Assembly: GCA_900766055.1 (NCBI GenBank)
Contig: CAAFTZ010000096.1
Coordinates: 1 to 29,942 of the forward strand
From: an uncultured Parasutterella sp.
Lineage (GTDB): Bacteria > Pseudomonadota > Gammaproteobacteria > Burkholderiales > Burkholderiaceae_F
DNA: 29,942 nucleotides
Reading direction: 5' to 3'
A program made the translations under genes and the position numbers. Below are positions 7,360 through 15,776 of this stretch, one piece after another. Under the pieces are notes generated by a model, which worked only from the letters and a program-made list of their open reading frames with translations, ran no database searches and was not told the DNA's origin. Position 1 is the first letter of the stretch; each line of letters begins with the position of its first letter.

Positions 7360-9396
7360 TTAGGCTTTAGGACGATCGTCGGAATCCTTCGGCTTATCTT
7401 CCGGTTTCACTTCCTCGGAAGGAGCTTCAGCCGGTTTAGCGTTCGCTTCAGGTTCAGGCGACTCGGTCTGCGGAGCCTGCTCCGTCTTCTCTTCTGCCGG
7501 AGCTGCCTGAGCGGTCTGTTCTCCTTCAGCCGGCTGAACCGCCTCTTCGTTCTTTCTGCGAACCTTGCTCAGCTGCTTGGGAGGACGCGGATCCTTACCG
7601 TTCATGATGTCGTCGATCTGCTCGGCGTCAATGGTTTCCCATTCGAGCAGAGCGTGCGCCATCTTGTGCATTTCTTCCTGATGAGACTCGATGAGCTTAC
7701 GGGCAATTGCGTACTGTTCGTCAATAATGCGGCGAACTTCTGCATCGACCTTTTCCATCGTGCTCTCGGAGATATGCTTGGACTGAGTCACGGAGCGGCC
7801 GAGGAACACTTCGTTCTCGTTTTCACCGTAAACCATCGGGCCCATCACATCGCTCATGCCGTAGCGGACGACCATGTCGCGAGCCATCTGAGTGGCGCGT
7901 TCAAAGTCATTAGACGCACCCGTTGTCATCTGATGCATGAAAACTTCTTCGGCAATACGTCCGCCGAACAGGATGGCGATACGAGAGAGCAGATACTGCT
8001 TGTCATAAGAGTAATGGTCTTCGGCAGGCAGCTGCATCGTCAGACCCAACGCACGTCCGCGAGGAATAATCGTGACTTTGTGTACGGGGTCGCTCTTCGG
8101 CATCAGACGTGCAACCAGAGCATGGCCGGATTCGTGGTAAGCCGTGTTGCGTTTTTCGTCTTCGGACATGACCATGGCTTTGCGCTCAGCGCCCATCATG
8201 ATCTTGTCTTTAGCGCGTTCGAAGTCTTCCATGGCAACCACACGGCCGTTGCGGCGAGCGGCAAACAAGGCCGCTTCGTTCACGAGGTTAGCCAGATCGG
8301 CACCGGAGAAGCCGGGCGTACCGCGAGCGAGGACAGACTCGTCCACGTCGGCGCCGACCGGAATCTTGCGCATGTGAACTTTCAGAATCTGTTCACGGCC
8401 GCGAATATCGGGCAGCGGAACCACGACCTGACGGTCAAAGCGGCCCGGACGCAGCAATGCGGGGTCGAGAACGTCGGGGCGGTTCGTGGCAGCAATCACG
8501 ATGACGCTGCTGTTAGTGTCGAAACCGTCCATCTCGACGAGCATCTGGTTCAAAGTCTGTTCGCGTTCGTCATTGCCTCCGCCGAGACCGGCGCCGCGCT
8601 GACGGCCGACCGCATCAATTTCGTCGATGAAGATGATGCAGGGAGAATTCTTCTTAGCGTTCTCGAACATGTCGCGAACACGAGCGGCACCGACACCGAC
8701 GAACATTTCAACGAAGTCGGAACCGGAAATTGTGAAGAAGGGAACTTTGGCTTCGCCGGCAATGGCTTTGGCCAAAAGTGTTTTACCGGTACCCGGAGAG
8801 CCGACGAGCAGCACGCCGCGAGGAATACGACCACCTAAGCGCTGATAACGGCTCGGATCCTTGAGGTAATCCACGATTTCGGTCACTTCTTCTTTTGCTT
8901 CATCGCAGCCGGCAACGTCGGCAAAAGTGACATTGTTATTCGAGCTGTCGAGCATTCTGGCTTTAGATTTGCCGAAGCTGAAAGCACCGCCCTTTCCGCC
9001 GCCCTGCATTTGACGCATGAAGAAAATCCACACGCCGATGAGGATGAGCATCGGGAACCAAGAAATAAAGATGGAAGCTAAGAAGCTCTGTTCTTCATCA
9101 GGCTGACCGTAGACCTGAACACCGGCCTTACGGAGGTCTTCAACCATCCAAAGGTCTCCGGGAGCTGTGATCTTATAGGCAGCTCCTTCCGTCGGAGTGA
9201 CGGTAAGCGTACGACCCTGAACATCGACGCGTTTAATTTTGCCTTCCTTGGCTTGGTCCATAAATTGCGTATAGCTCGTGGACGGTTCATTAGCCACCAT
9301 CTTCTTAGCGCCGTCAAACTGCTTAAATACAGTAAACAGCACTAAGGCAATCACGATCCATACGGCAACTTTGGCGAATAAATTATTTTTGTTCAA
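7360..9396 (-). CDS. ftsH: ATP-dependent zinc metalloprotease FtsH
   Basis: FtsH is a membrane-anchored AAA+ protease that degrades misfolded membrane proteins and regulators such as LpxC in enterics. It has 678 residues. Transmembrane helices lie at about 7-24 and 106-127 around a periplasmic domain. Walker A is GSPGTGKT at 199-206, Walker B is IIFIDEID near 254-261, and the zinc site HESGH is at 421-425. A ~70-residue C-terminal tail rich in Ala, Pro and Glu makes it longer than the E. coli protein (644). The start is a TTG with a strong GAGGTGA ribosome site just upstream; the next in-frame ATG is at codon 33, inside the first periplasmic stretch, so TTG is preferred. Unlike many Proteobacteria it is not next to rlmE here. 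Confidence 0.97.
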   Translation of the reverse strand: MNKNNLFAKVAVWIVIALVLFTVFKQFDGAKKMVANEPSTSYTQFMDQAKEGKIKRVDVQGRTLTVTPTEGAAYKITAPGDLWMVEDLRKAGVQVYGQPDEEQSFLASIFISWFPMLILIGVWIFFMRQMQGGGKGGAFSFGKSKARMLDSSNNNVTFADVAGCDEAKEEVTEIVDYLKDPSRYQRLGGRIPRGVLLVGSPGTGKTLLAKAIAGEAKVPFFTISGSDFVEMFVGVGAARVRDMFENAKKNSPCIIFIDEIDAVGRQRGAGLGGGNDEREQTLNQMLVEMDGFDTNSSVIVIAATNRPDVLDPALLRPGRFDRQVVVPLPDIRGREQILKVHMRKIPVGADVDESVLARGTPGFSGADLANLVNEAALFAARRNGRVVAMEDFERAKDKIMMGAERKAMVMSEDEKRNTAYHESGHALVARLMPKSDPVHKVTIIPRGRALGLTMQLPAEDHYSYDKQYLLSRIAILFGGRIAEEVFMHQMTTGASNDFERATQMARDMVVRYGMSDVMGPMVYGENENEVFLGRSVTQSKHISESTMEKVDAEVRRIIDEQYAIARKLIESHQEEMHKMAHALLEWETIDAEQIDDIMNGKDPRPPKQLSKVRRKNEEAVQPAEGEQTAQAAPAEEKTEQAPQTESPEPEANAKPAEAPSEEVKPEDKPKDSDDRPKA

Positions 9397-9589
9397 AATT
9401 TCACCTCAAATGCACGGCCTATAGGGCCGTCAGTTGTCGATTTATAAGGGCGAAACCCGCCCTGATTATCAAACAATACCAAAAACCGAGTAACAAAAAA
9501 GGCCTTTCTTACCTTTTCTTGCGATTTCTATAAATTATGAATAATACTTAGCCTAAAAACCTAATTTTTTCTCAGTTCGGGAGCTGAAG
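9397..9589 (-). promoter_or_regulatory. ftsH leader with tandem hairpins
   Basis: In this 193-base gap between dnaE and ftsH, two hairpins precede the ftsH ribosome site: AGGGCG/CGCCCT (9447-9463) and ACGGCC/GGCCGT (9414-9430). A possible -10 box GATAAT lies at 9465-9470 on the minus strand, but no well-spaced -35 box is visible. No convincing dnaE terminator is seen; AAAGGCCTTTTTT near 9500 is a weak candidate. Confidence 0.35.
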
Positions 9590-12500
9590 TTACAAGCCGT
9601 AAGCCACTTCAACCTGCCGAATAGAGGGCGAATCCTCTAAATCTCGGACCAATGTCCAATCGGCGGCTGCTTTATACGGACAGGGCAGACGAACACGGAA
9701 ACTGCGGTCGTCCGAGAATTCGAAGTCCACGCGAATCGCTTCTTCGGGATGCGTCATCTGGACGTCCAAAATCAGGCGCTCGAGCTCCTTCGGATCGGCT
9801 TCTTCCGCCGGCCGAATGACAATATGCGCTCTCTGGCGATGACGCAGTTCGTAGAGCGGATAGAAGGCTCCGGGACTTGCCCAGGTCTTTCCGCTCTTCT
9901 TGCTGTGAGACTTTTTAAGTTCCACGACCACAATCTCGCCTTTGGGAATCTCTTTGATTCTGACTCTTTCCTGTTCGAAGTACTGGTTCTTAACGCTGTA
10001 GTCCACCGGACCGTCGGGCGTCGCTAAATGCAGCGTAACGAACGGGGAACCGTCCTTGCCGCGGCGCTGTTCGCAGCCGAGATACATACCGGCAACGAGG
10101 TATTCCCCGGGATCCTCAGATTCGGTACCTGCCACAAGAGCTCCGAAATTACGCTTGAGTTCCGACTGATAGGCTTCCAGCGGATGACCCGATAAATAGA
10201 AGCCGAGAACATACTGCTCTTTTTCCATCCGAGTGCGGTCACTCCAAGGCGCAACTTCCTTGATCGGTACTTCATTAGACGGTTCTTCTCCGAAGAGGCT
10301 GAACTGGTCAGCCGCCTTTTCGTTTTCCTGAGCAGACTGAACTACCACGTCAGCATTTTCAAACCACTTGCGGCGATTGGGCTCAATGGAATCAAAGACG
10401 CCTGCCATTGCAAAGACCTGAATAATCTTCTTCGTGATGAGCTGAGAGCCCACGCGTTTGACGAGATCGAACGGGTCTTTGAACGGACCATTCTGTTCTC
10501 TTTCGGCCTTGATAGCTTCTGCAGGTGCTGAACCCACGCCCTTTAGGGCGCCTAAGCCCATACGAATTTCCATCGTCTTGGGGCTGGTATAGTTAAATTC
10601 GCTCTCGTTGATATCGGGCCCGAGAAGTTTGACACTATGGCGTTTAGCATCCATCAAAATCTTCAGAGACTTCTCCGGATCGGTCATCACTTCACTCAAA
10701 GAGGAAGCCAGGAATTCTGCCGGGTAGTAATTCTTCAGCCAGCCGGTTTTATAGGCCACATAAGAGTATGCAGCAGCGTGGGATTTGTTAAAGCCGTAGC
10801 CGGCGAACTTACGCATTAACTCGAATAAGTGAGCGGCCACTTCCTCAGAAACGCCGTTCTTTGCCGCACCTTCGATGAACACTTTGCTCTGGCGTTCCAT
10901 TTCGGCGACGTCTTTCTTACCCATGGCGCGTCGAAGAATGTCAGCGCCGCCGAGTGAGTAGCCGCCGATCTTCTGCGCCACCAGCATTACCTGTTCCTGA
11001 TACACCATAATGCCGGCCGTATCTTCCAGAATCGGAATCAAACGGGGATCCGCATATTCGGCTTTCTTGCGTCCGGCACGAATATCCAGGAAGTCCGGAA
11101 TCAGGTCCATCGGGCCCGGACGATACAAGGCGTTCAAAGCGATCAAGTCGGAAAGCTGAGTCGGTTTCGCATCAATCAGAAGCTTGTGCATACCCGGAGA
11201 TTCAAACTGGAACACGGCAACCGTATCTCCGGTCTGGAAAATCTTCTTGTACGTGTCCTCATCATCGCACTCCATGTGCTCGATGTCCGGACGAACGCCG
11301 GTGTTCTTTTCGATGTAGTCGAGCGCACGTTCAATAATCGTGAGCGTTGTCAGACCAAGGAAGTCGAACTTCACCAGACCTACGGCTTCCACGTCCTTTT
11401 TGTCATACATACTGATGACGTTTTCCGGCAGCATGCCTGCTGCGTAGAGCGGACAGAAATCAATCAGTTTGCCCGGTGCAATCAGCACGCCGCCTGCGTG
11501 AATGCCCAAGCTTCGGGTGGTGCCTTCCAATTTCAAGGCGTACTCAATGAGTTTGCGGGCCTGAGGATTGTTGCGAACTTCAGCACGGAACTGCGGCTCT
11601 TCGCTGAGCGCTTCTTCAAGGGTCGTGTTGTGACCGGGGCGCGTCGGAATCATGCGGGAAAGGCGATCAGCCTCGGAATACGACATATCGAGAACACGGC
11701 CGACATCTTTAATGACGCCTTTGGCACCCATCGTACCGAAGGTCGCAATCTGGCTCACGGACTCTTCGCCGTACTTGGATTTCACGTACTCAATCACGCG
11801 TCCGCGGTTGTTCTGGCAGAAGTCCACGTCAAAGTCAGGCATGGACACACGTTCCGGATTCAGAAAGCGTTCGAACAGCAAGTCGTACGCAAGCGGATCC
11901 AAGTCGGTAATACCCAAGCTGTAAGCCACCAAGGAACCGGCACCTGAACCGCGGCCCGGACCCACAGGACAGCCGTGGGTCTTGGCCCAGTTAATAAAGT
12001 CTTGCACGATGAGGAAGTAACCCGGGAAGTCCATGTCCTGAATGATCTTGATTTCACGCTCCAGACGTTCCTTGTAGCGCGGGAACTCTGCTTCGCGTTT
12101 TTTCTCATCCGGATATAAGACTTTCAGGCGGCGGTCTAGGCCCTCGCGCGCGAGCTGTGCCATGTAGTCTTTGAGAGACATACCGTCGGGCGTCGGGAAA
12201 ATCGGCAGCTGCGGCTTCCCGAGTTTGATCGTGACATTGCAGCGTTTTGCAATTTCAACGCTGTTTTCAATCGCAGAAGGAATGTCTTTGAAGAGCTCGC
12301 ACATTTCTTCTTTCGTGCGGAAATACTGCTGAGGTGTGTAAATACGAGGACGAGCCTTATTTGCCAGCGTGAAGCCGTCGGCAATCGCCACGCGAGCTTC
12401 ATGGAATTCAAAATCTTCCGAGTTCTCAAACTGAATCGGCTGAGTAGCAACAACCGGCAACCCGAGTTTCTTGGCGAGCTTGACGGATTCGGCGACGAGC

Positions 12501-13036
12501 ATTTCGTCATTCGGGCGCCCCACTCTCTGCAGCTCCATAAAGAAGTGCGGGAATTTCTGGGACAATCTGCGGGCTTCCTGTTCGGCAGCCGATAAACTTC
12601 CGTTCAGGATAGCCTTACCGATCGCCCCGGTATTGAAGCCGGAGAGCACAATCAAGCCGTCGGCCATTTCCGGCGTAATCCAGTCGAGGTCGACTTCGCC
12701 TCTGTCTTTATATTGATTGGTGAGCCACGCACGGCTCAGCAGGTCGCAAAGCATCAGGTACCCCTGATGATTTCTCGCTAAAAATAAGAGGCGCAGATAA
12801 TCATCACGGTTGTAGTGATTCGTAATCGAGCAGTCCGCGCCGAGAATCGGCTTGATACCGGCGGCTGATGCGGCTTTATAGAAAATGACATCACCGAACA
12901 TCGCCGTGGCGTCTGTAATCGCCAGCGCCTTCATCCCGGAGGCAATCGCCTTATGTACTACTTTCTTCGGGTTGAGCATACCGTCTTTGATTGAGAACTC
13001 GGTATGCATACGAAGATGGACGAAATCTTGAGTCAT
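9590..13036 (-). CDS. dnaE: DNA polymerase III alpha subunit
   Basis: This is the replicative polymerase. With the ATG at 13036 it has 1148 residues, close to the E. coli length. That start gives MTQDFVHLRMHTEFS, the expected beginning of the PHP domain; an in-frame TTG 14 codons earlier is less likely. A weak GGAA ribosome site precedes the ATG. The catalytic motif PDFDVDF is at 400-406, with Asp401 and Asp403 in the E. coli positions. VGPGRGSGAGSLVAY is present, as is the finger region with FNKSHAAAYS. A QFSLF pentapeptide follows the helix-hairpin-helix region and fits the beta-clamp binding motif. An OB-like domain is C-terminal. It stands alone between ftsH and the LysR gene. Confidence 0.98.
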   Translation of the reverse strand: MTQDFVHLRMHTEFSIKDGMLNPKKVVHKAIASGMKALAITDATAMFGDVIFYKAASAAGIKPILGADCSITNHYNRDDYLRLLFLARNHQGYLMLCDLLSRAWLTNQYKDRGEVDLDWITPEMADGLIVLSGFNTGAIGKAILNGSLSAAEQEARRLSQKFPHFFMELQRVGRPNDEMLVAESVKLAKKLGLPVVATQPIQFENSEDFEFHEARVAIADGFTLANKARPRIYTPQQYFRTKEEMCELFKDIPSAIENSVEIAKRCNVTIKLGKPQLPIFPTPDGMSLKDYMAQLAREGLDRRLKVLYPDEKKREAEFPRYKERLEREIKIIQDMDFPGYFLIVQDFINWAKTHGCPVGPGRGSGAGSLVAYSLGITDLDPLAYDLLFERFLNPERVSMPDFDVDFCQNNRGRVIEYVKSKYGEESVSQIATFGTMGAKGVIKDVGRVLDMSYSEADRLSRMIPTRPGHNTTLEEALSEEPQFRAEVRNNPQARKLIEYALKLEGTTRSLGIHAGGVLIAPGKLIDFCPLYAAGMLPENVISMYDKKDVEAVGLVKFDFLGLTTLTIIERALDYIEKNTGVRPDIEHMECDDEDTYKKIFQTGDTVAVFQFESPGMHKLLIDAKPTQLSDLIALNALYRPGPMDLIPDFLDIRAGRKKAEYADPRLIPILEDTAGIMVYQEQVMLVAQKIGGYSLGGADILRRAMGKKDVAEMERQSKVFIEGAAKNGVSEEVAAHLFELMRKFAGYGFNKSHAAAYSYVAYKTGWLKNYYPAEFLASSLSEVMTDPEKSLKILMDAKRHSVKLLGPDINESEFNYTSPKTMEIRMGLGALKGVGSAPAEAIKAEREQNGPFKDPFDLVKRVGSQLITKKIIQVFAMAGVFDSIEPNRRKWFENADVVVQSAQENEKAADQFSLFGEEPSNEVPIKEVAPWSDRTRMEKEQYVLGFYLSGHPLEAYQSELKRNFGALVAGTESEDPGEYLVAGMYLGCEQRRGKDGSPFVTLHLATPDGPVDYSVKNQYFEQERVRIKEIPKGEIVVVELKKSHSKKSGKTWASPGAFYPLYELRHRQRAHIVIRPAEEADPKELERLILDVQMTHPEEAIRVDFEFSDDRSFRVRLPCPYKAAADWTLVRDLEDSPSIRQVEVAYGL

Positions 13037-13132
13037 ATTTTCCAAAATAAAAAGATGCTGTTTTAAAACGGAGCTCAAAGCGTGCAGGAAAGTTTAGCGC
13101 AGCTGCCAAACATCCTCGACTCGTTCTTCGGC

Positions 13133-14038
13133 TTAATTGTTTTGAGCTGCTTCTGCGCTCAATGCGTAGTCTTTCAAATATTCATGGAAGGCTTGCGCCG
13201 CGCGGGAGAGCACTTTTTCCTTCTTTCTGACGAGATAGGTAGCAGAATAAAGTTTAGGCGCTAAGGGCTTAACCATTAAGGGGCCGTTTGGATCCAGGTC
13301 GATTAAGTTATCAAAAGAGATCATCAGACCGAGGCCCTCTTCAACCATGAGTTTCGGCGTGTTGATCAGCGTGAAATACGCCACCACATTTAGCTCTTCA
13401 AGACTGCGCCCAAGCCAAGACTTCAAAAAGCCGGCACCTCGGGTTTGTGCTGACAATATCAGCGGACGATCTCGAAGCATCTGAGGTGTAACGAATGGCT
13501 CTTCTGCGAGCGGATCGTCTTTGCGCAGATAGACGCACCAATCTTCTTTCCAGGGCAAGCGAGTGTATTCGTATTTCGAGACGTCAAAAGGATCAAACAC
13601 AATTCCGAGGTCGGAGAGCCCGACATTCAACTGATAGGCCACATTAGCGCTGTTGCCGCTCGTCACTGAGAACTCAACCTTCGGATGTATAGCTTTAAAA
13701 AGCGACATCGCCCGAATGACATTGCGCATGCCTTCAGACTCACCGGCAGCGATCCGCACTTCCCCACTCAGCTCACTACCCTTTGAATCTACAAATTCGG
13801 CCTTGGTCTTGTCCACCAAAGACAAGATTTCTTCCGCCCGCATTCTGAGAAGTTCGCCTTCCTCAGTGATTTCTACTCCGCGGGCCGTTCGAACAAACAA
13901 CTGCGCGTTCAACTCTTCTTCCAAGGCCTTAAGCGTCCGAGAGATGTTCGGCTGAGTCAGATGCAGGGATTCCGCAGCCTTTTGAACGCCGTTGTTTTCT
14001 GCGACAGCAAGGAAGAAACGAAGACTTCTCAAATTCAT
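13133..14038 (-). CDS. LysR-family transcriptional regulator
   Basis: It has 301 residues. The N-terminal winged helix-turn-helix spans 1-60 (NNGVQKAAESLHLTQPNISR, then LEEELNAQLFVR), and the type 2 periplasmic-binding-like effector domain spans about 90-295. The effector is not predictable. It is divergent from the alpha/beta hydrolase at 14138. A perfect 7-bp dyad lies three bases upstream of its ATG, in the short shared control region, so it probably regulates itself and the hydrolase. No Shine-Dalgarno sequence is visible before the ATG. Confidence 0.93.
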   Translation of the reverse strand: MNLRSLRFFLAVAENNGVQKAAESLHLTQPNISRTLKALEEELNAQLFVRTARGVEITEEGELLRMRAEEILSLVDKTKAEFVDSKGSELSGEVRIAAGESEGMRNVIRAMSLFKAIHPKVEFSVTSGNSANVAYQLNVGLSDLGIVFDPFDVSKYEYTRLPWKEDWCVYLRKDDPLAEEPFVTPQMLRDRPLILSAQTRGAGFLKSWLGRSLEELNVVAYFTLINTPKLMVEEGLGLMISFDNLIDLDPNGPLMVKPLAPKLYSATYLVRKKEKVLSRAAQAFHEYLKDYALSAEAAQNN

Positions 14039-14040
14039 AT

Positions 14041-14061
14041 ACTAAAAAAGCATATTTTAGT
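14041..14061. promoter_or_regulatory. Candidate LysR operator (perfect 7-7-7 dyad)
   Basis: ACTAAAA and TTTTAGT are separated by seven bases in the region between the divergent LysR and hydrolase genes. The AT-rich interrupted dyad fits the general form of LysR binding sites. It touches the LysR start, suggesting autorepression. The role is inferred from position. Confidence 0.5.
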
Positions 14062-14137
14062 TATTAAATAAGTATTTGATATGTTAAAGCAAAGTTTCTA
14101 TTCTGTCCCTACTCGTTTTCAACGTCAGTCGAAAATC

Positions 14138-15187
14138 ATGCAAAGAAGATCTTTCATTATCGGAGCTGCAGCACTTACCGCTTTAACCGTTGCGGGGCCT
14201 GTACGCTCCTCGGAGGGAGGAACAAAGATGAACAATTTAGAGAAATGGGACAAAACGTTCCCGCAGGACGACAAGGTCGATCATAAAAAAGTATCTTTTT
14301 ATACCCGCTTCGGCACGAGATTGATCGGTAACCTATACCGCCCCAAAGGCGTGTCGGGCGACCTGCCGGCTATCGCTGTTTGCGGTCCGTTCGGAGCAGT
14401 CAAGGAACAGGCTTCAGGACTTTATGCGCAGACATTGGCCGCAAACGGCTTCGTGACTTTAGCTTTTGATCCGTCCTTTACCGGTGAAAGCTCCGGCTTC
14501 CCCCGCAATCTAGCTTCTCCTGACATCAGTACGGAAGATTTCTCCGCAGCTGTCGATTATCTGTCGAACCTCAAGGGCGTCGACCACAACAAGATCGGGG
14601 TGCTCGGCATCTGCGGATTCGGCGGTTTTGCATTGAACGCCGCTGCAATCGACACCCGCATCAAAGCTACCGTCACCTCCACTATGTACGACATGAGCCG
14701 TGTGAACACCTATGGCTATTTCGACAAGATGGATAAAAATGCTCGCTATGCATTGAAGCAGGAATTGAATGCCCAGCGTACCGAAGACACCAAAAGCGGA
14801 ACCTACGCACCAGGCGCAGGTCTGCCTGATAAACTTACCGGCGATGAACCTCAATTCATTCAAGGCTATTACGAATACTACAAGACTCCGAGAGGCTTCC
14901 ATCCGAGATCCATCAACTCCAACAGACACTGGAACAAGACTTCGGCGCTCTCCTTCATCAATACACCGCTGCTGACTTTCGCTGACGAAATCAGAAGTCC
15001 GGTGCTGATGATCCACGGAGAAAAAGCCCACTCTCTGTATTTCAGCAAAGACGCTTTCAAGAAGCTCACCGGCGACAACAAAACACTCATGATTATTCCG
15101 GCAGCCAATCACACGGATCTCTACGACAACATGAAATATATTCCTATGAGGGAAATCGTTGCGTTCTACAAAAAGAGTTTTTCTTAA
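14138..15187 (+). CDS. Alpha/beta hydrolase with a twin-arginine-like signal peptide
   Basis: Starting at 14138 it has 349 residues. The N-terminus QRRSFIIGAAALTALTVAG carries a twin-arginine-like motif and hydrophobic core, predicting export. An alternative ATG at 14228, with a much better ribosome site (GGAGG, seven bases upstream), would give a cytoplasmic form beginning MNNLEKWDK; an ATG at 14081 is also in frame. The fold is recognisable from YRPKG, a beta strand/oxyanion stretch VCGPFG, and the nucleophile elbow GVLGICGFGG near residue 153-162, which has Cys but no Ser. The candidate acid lies near FADEIRSPVLMIHGE and the candidate His is at 325 (AANHTDLYD). It resembles the YcjY/dienelactone hydrolase group; the substrate is unknown. 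It is divergent from a LysR regulator. Confidence 0.87.
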   Translation: MQRRSFIIGAAALTALTVAGPVRSSEGGTKMNNLEKWDKTFPQDDKVDHKKVSFYTRFGTRLIGNLYRPKGVSGDLPAIAVCGPFGAVKEQASGLYAQTLAANGFVTLAFDPSFTGESSGFPRNLASPDISTEDFSAAVDYLSNLKGVDHNKIGVLGICGFGGFALNAAAIDTRIKATVTSTMYDMSRVNTYGYFDKMDKNARYALKQELNAQRTEDTKSGTYAPGAGLPDKLTGDEPQFIQGYYEYYKTPRGFHPRSINSNRHWNKTSALSFINTPLLTFADEIRSPVLMIHGEKAHSLYFSKDAFKKLTGDNKTLMIIPAANHTDLYDNMKYIPMREIVAFYKKSFS

Positions 15188-15215
15188 AACAAACGCTTCT
15201 TGATTCGCCTTTCGA

Positions 15216-15245
15216 GGGCGGCCTATTGGCCGCCCTTCTGTTTTT
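15216..15245 (+). terminator. Rho-independent terminator after the hydrolase
   Basis: GGGCGGCC-TATT-GGCCGCCC, a perfect 8-bp stem, is followed by TTCTGTTTTT. It lies 29 bases after the hydrolase stop. Confidence 0.93.
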
Positions 15246-15294
15246 ATTAGAAATAAATTATTACAATACGCAAAACTCTTTTATCGATATTTTG

Positions 15295-15306
15295 TCCTAA
15301 TTAGGA
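15295..15306. promoter_or_regulatory. Palindromic operator candidate upstream of the PerR-like gene
   Basis: TCCTAATTAGGA is a perfect 12-bp palindrome, 21 bases before the ATG of the PerR-like gene. Fur/PerR proteins commonly bind AT-rich inverted repeats in their own promoters. The assignment is by position and symmetry only. Confidence 0.5.
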
Positions 15307-15327
15307 TAGTATATCAATCAAGATTTA

Positions 15328-15735
15328 ATGTTATTAAAGGCAATGACTAATTCTCGTAACACGATTCAGAGACAACTGGTATTAAGCGCAGTAAGGCAGC
15401 TACAGAACCATCCGACTGCTGACGAGGTTTATCAGGAAGTTCAAAAAAACTGCCCGACCATCAGTCGTGCAACTGTTTACAGAAACTTAAAACTGTTAGC
15501 AGAAGAAGGAGAAATTCGACTTCGCAACATCTCAGGTTCTCCTGAACGTTACGACCATATTTGCAACAATCACTATCACCTGAGGTGCGAGCAATGCGGC
15601 AAGGTAATGGATGTAGAAATGCCTTACATGGTATCTCTAGATGAGGAAGTCAGAAAAAGAAATGAATATCTGATAAAGAGTCATGACCTCACATTTGTCG
15701 GGCTCTGTCCCGAGTGCGCCAAGAAAAAACATTAA
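15328..15735 (+). CDS. Fur-family regulator, PerR-like (peroxide-sensing type)
   Basis: It has 135 residues; an ATG five codons later (15343) is equally possible. The winged-helix region reads SRATVYRNLKLLAEEGEI. All five residues that bind the regulatory metal in Bacillus PerR have counterparts: His of HPTADEVY, Asp of ERYDH, both His of HYH, and Asp of KVMDV, where Fur has Glu. Two CxxC pairs (CEQC and CPEC) form the structural zinc site. This points to PerR rather than Fur or Zur; that is inference from motifs. The palindrome upstream may be its operator. The downstream QueD-like gene begins 41 bases later in the same direction with its own strong ribosome site, so the two are probably cotranscribed. 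Confidence 0.9.
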   Translation: MLLKAMTNSRNTIQRQLVLSAVRQLQNHPTADEVYQEVQKNCPTISRATVYRNLKLLAEEGEIRLRNISGSPERYDHICNNHYHLRCEQCGKVMDVEMPYMVSLDEEVRKRNEYLIKSHDLTFVGLCPECAKKKH

Positions 15736-15776
15736 ACCGAATTGAAATTGATACCGTCCTCACTAAGGAGAAAAGT

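Noticed and set aside
15714..15776. Upstream start for the QueD-like gene
   Set aside because: It would overlap the end of the PerR-like gene and lacks a ribosome site; the ATG at 15777 has AAGGAG.
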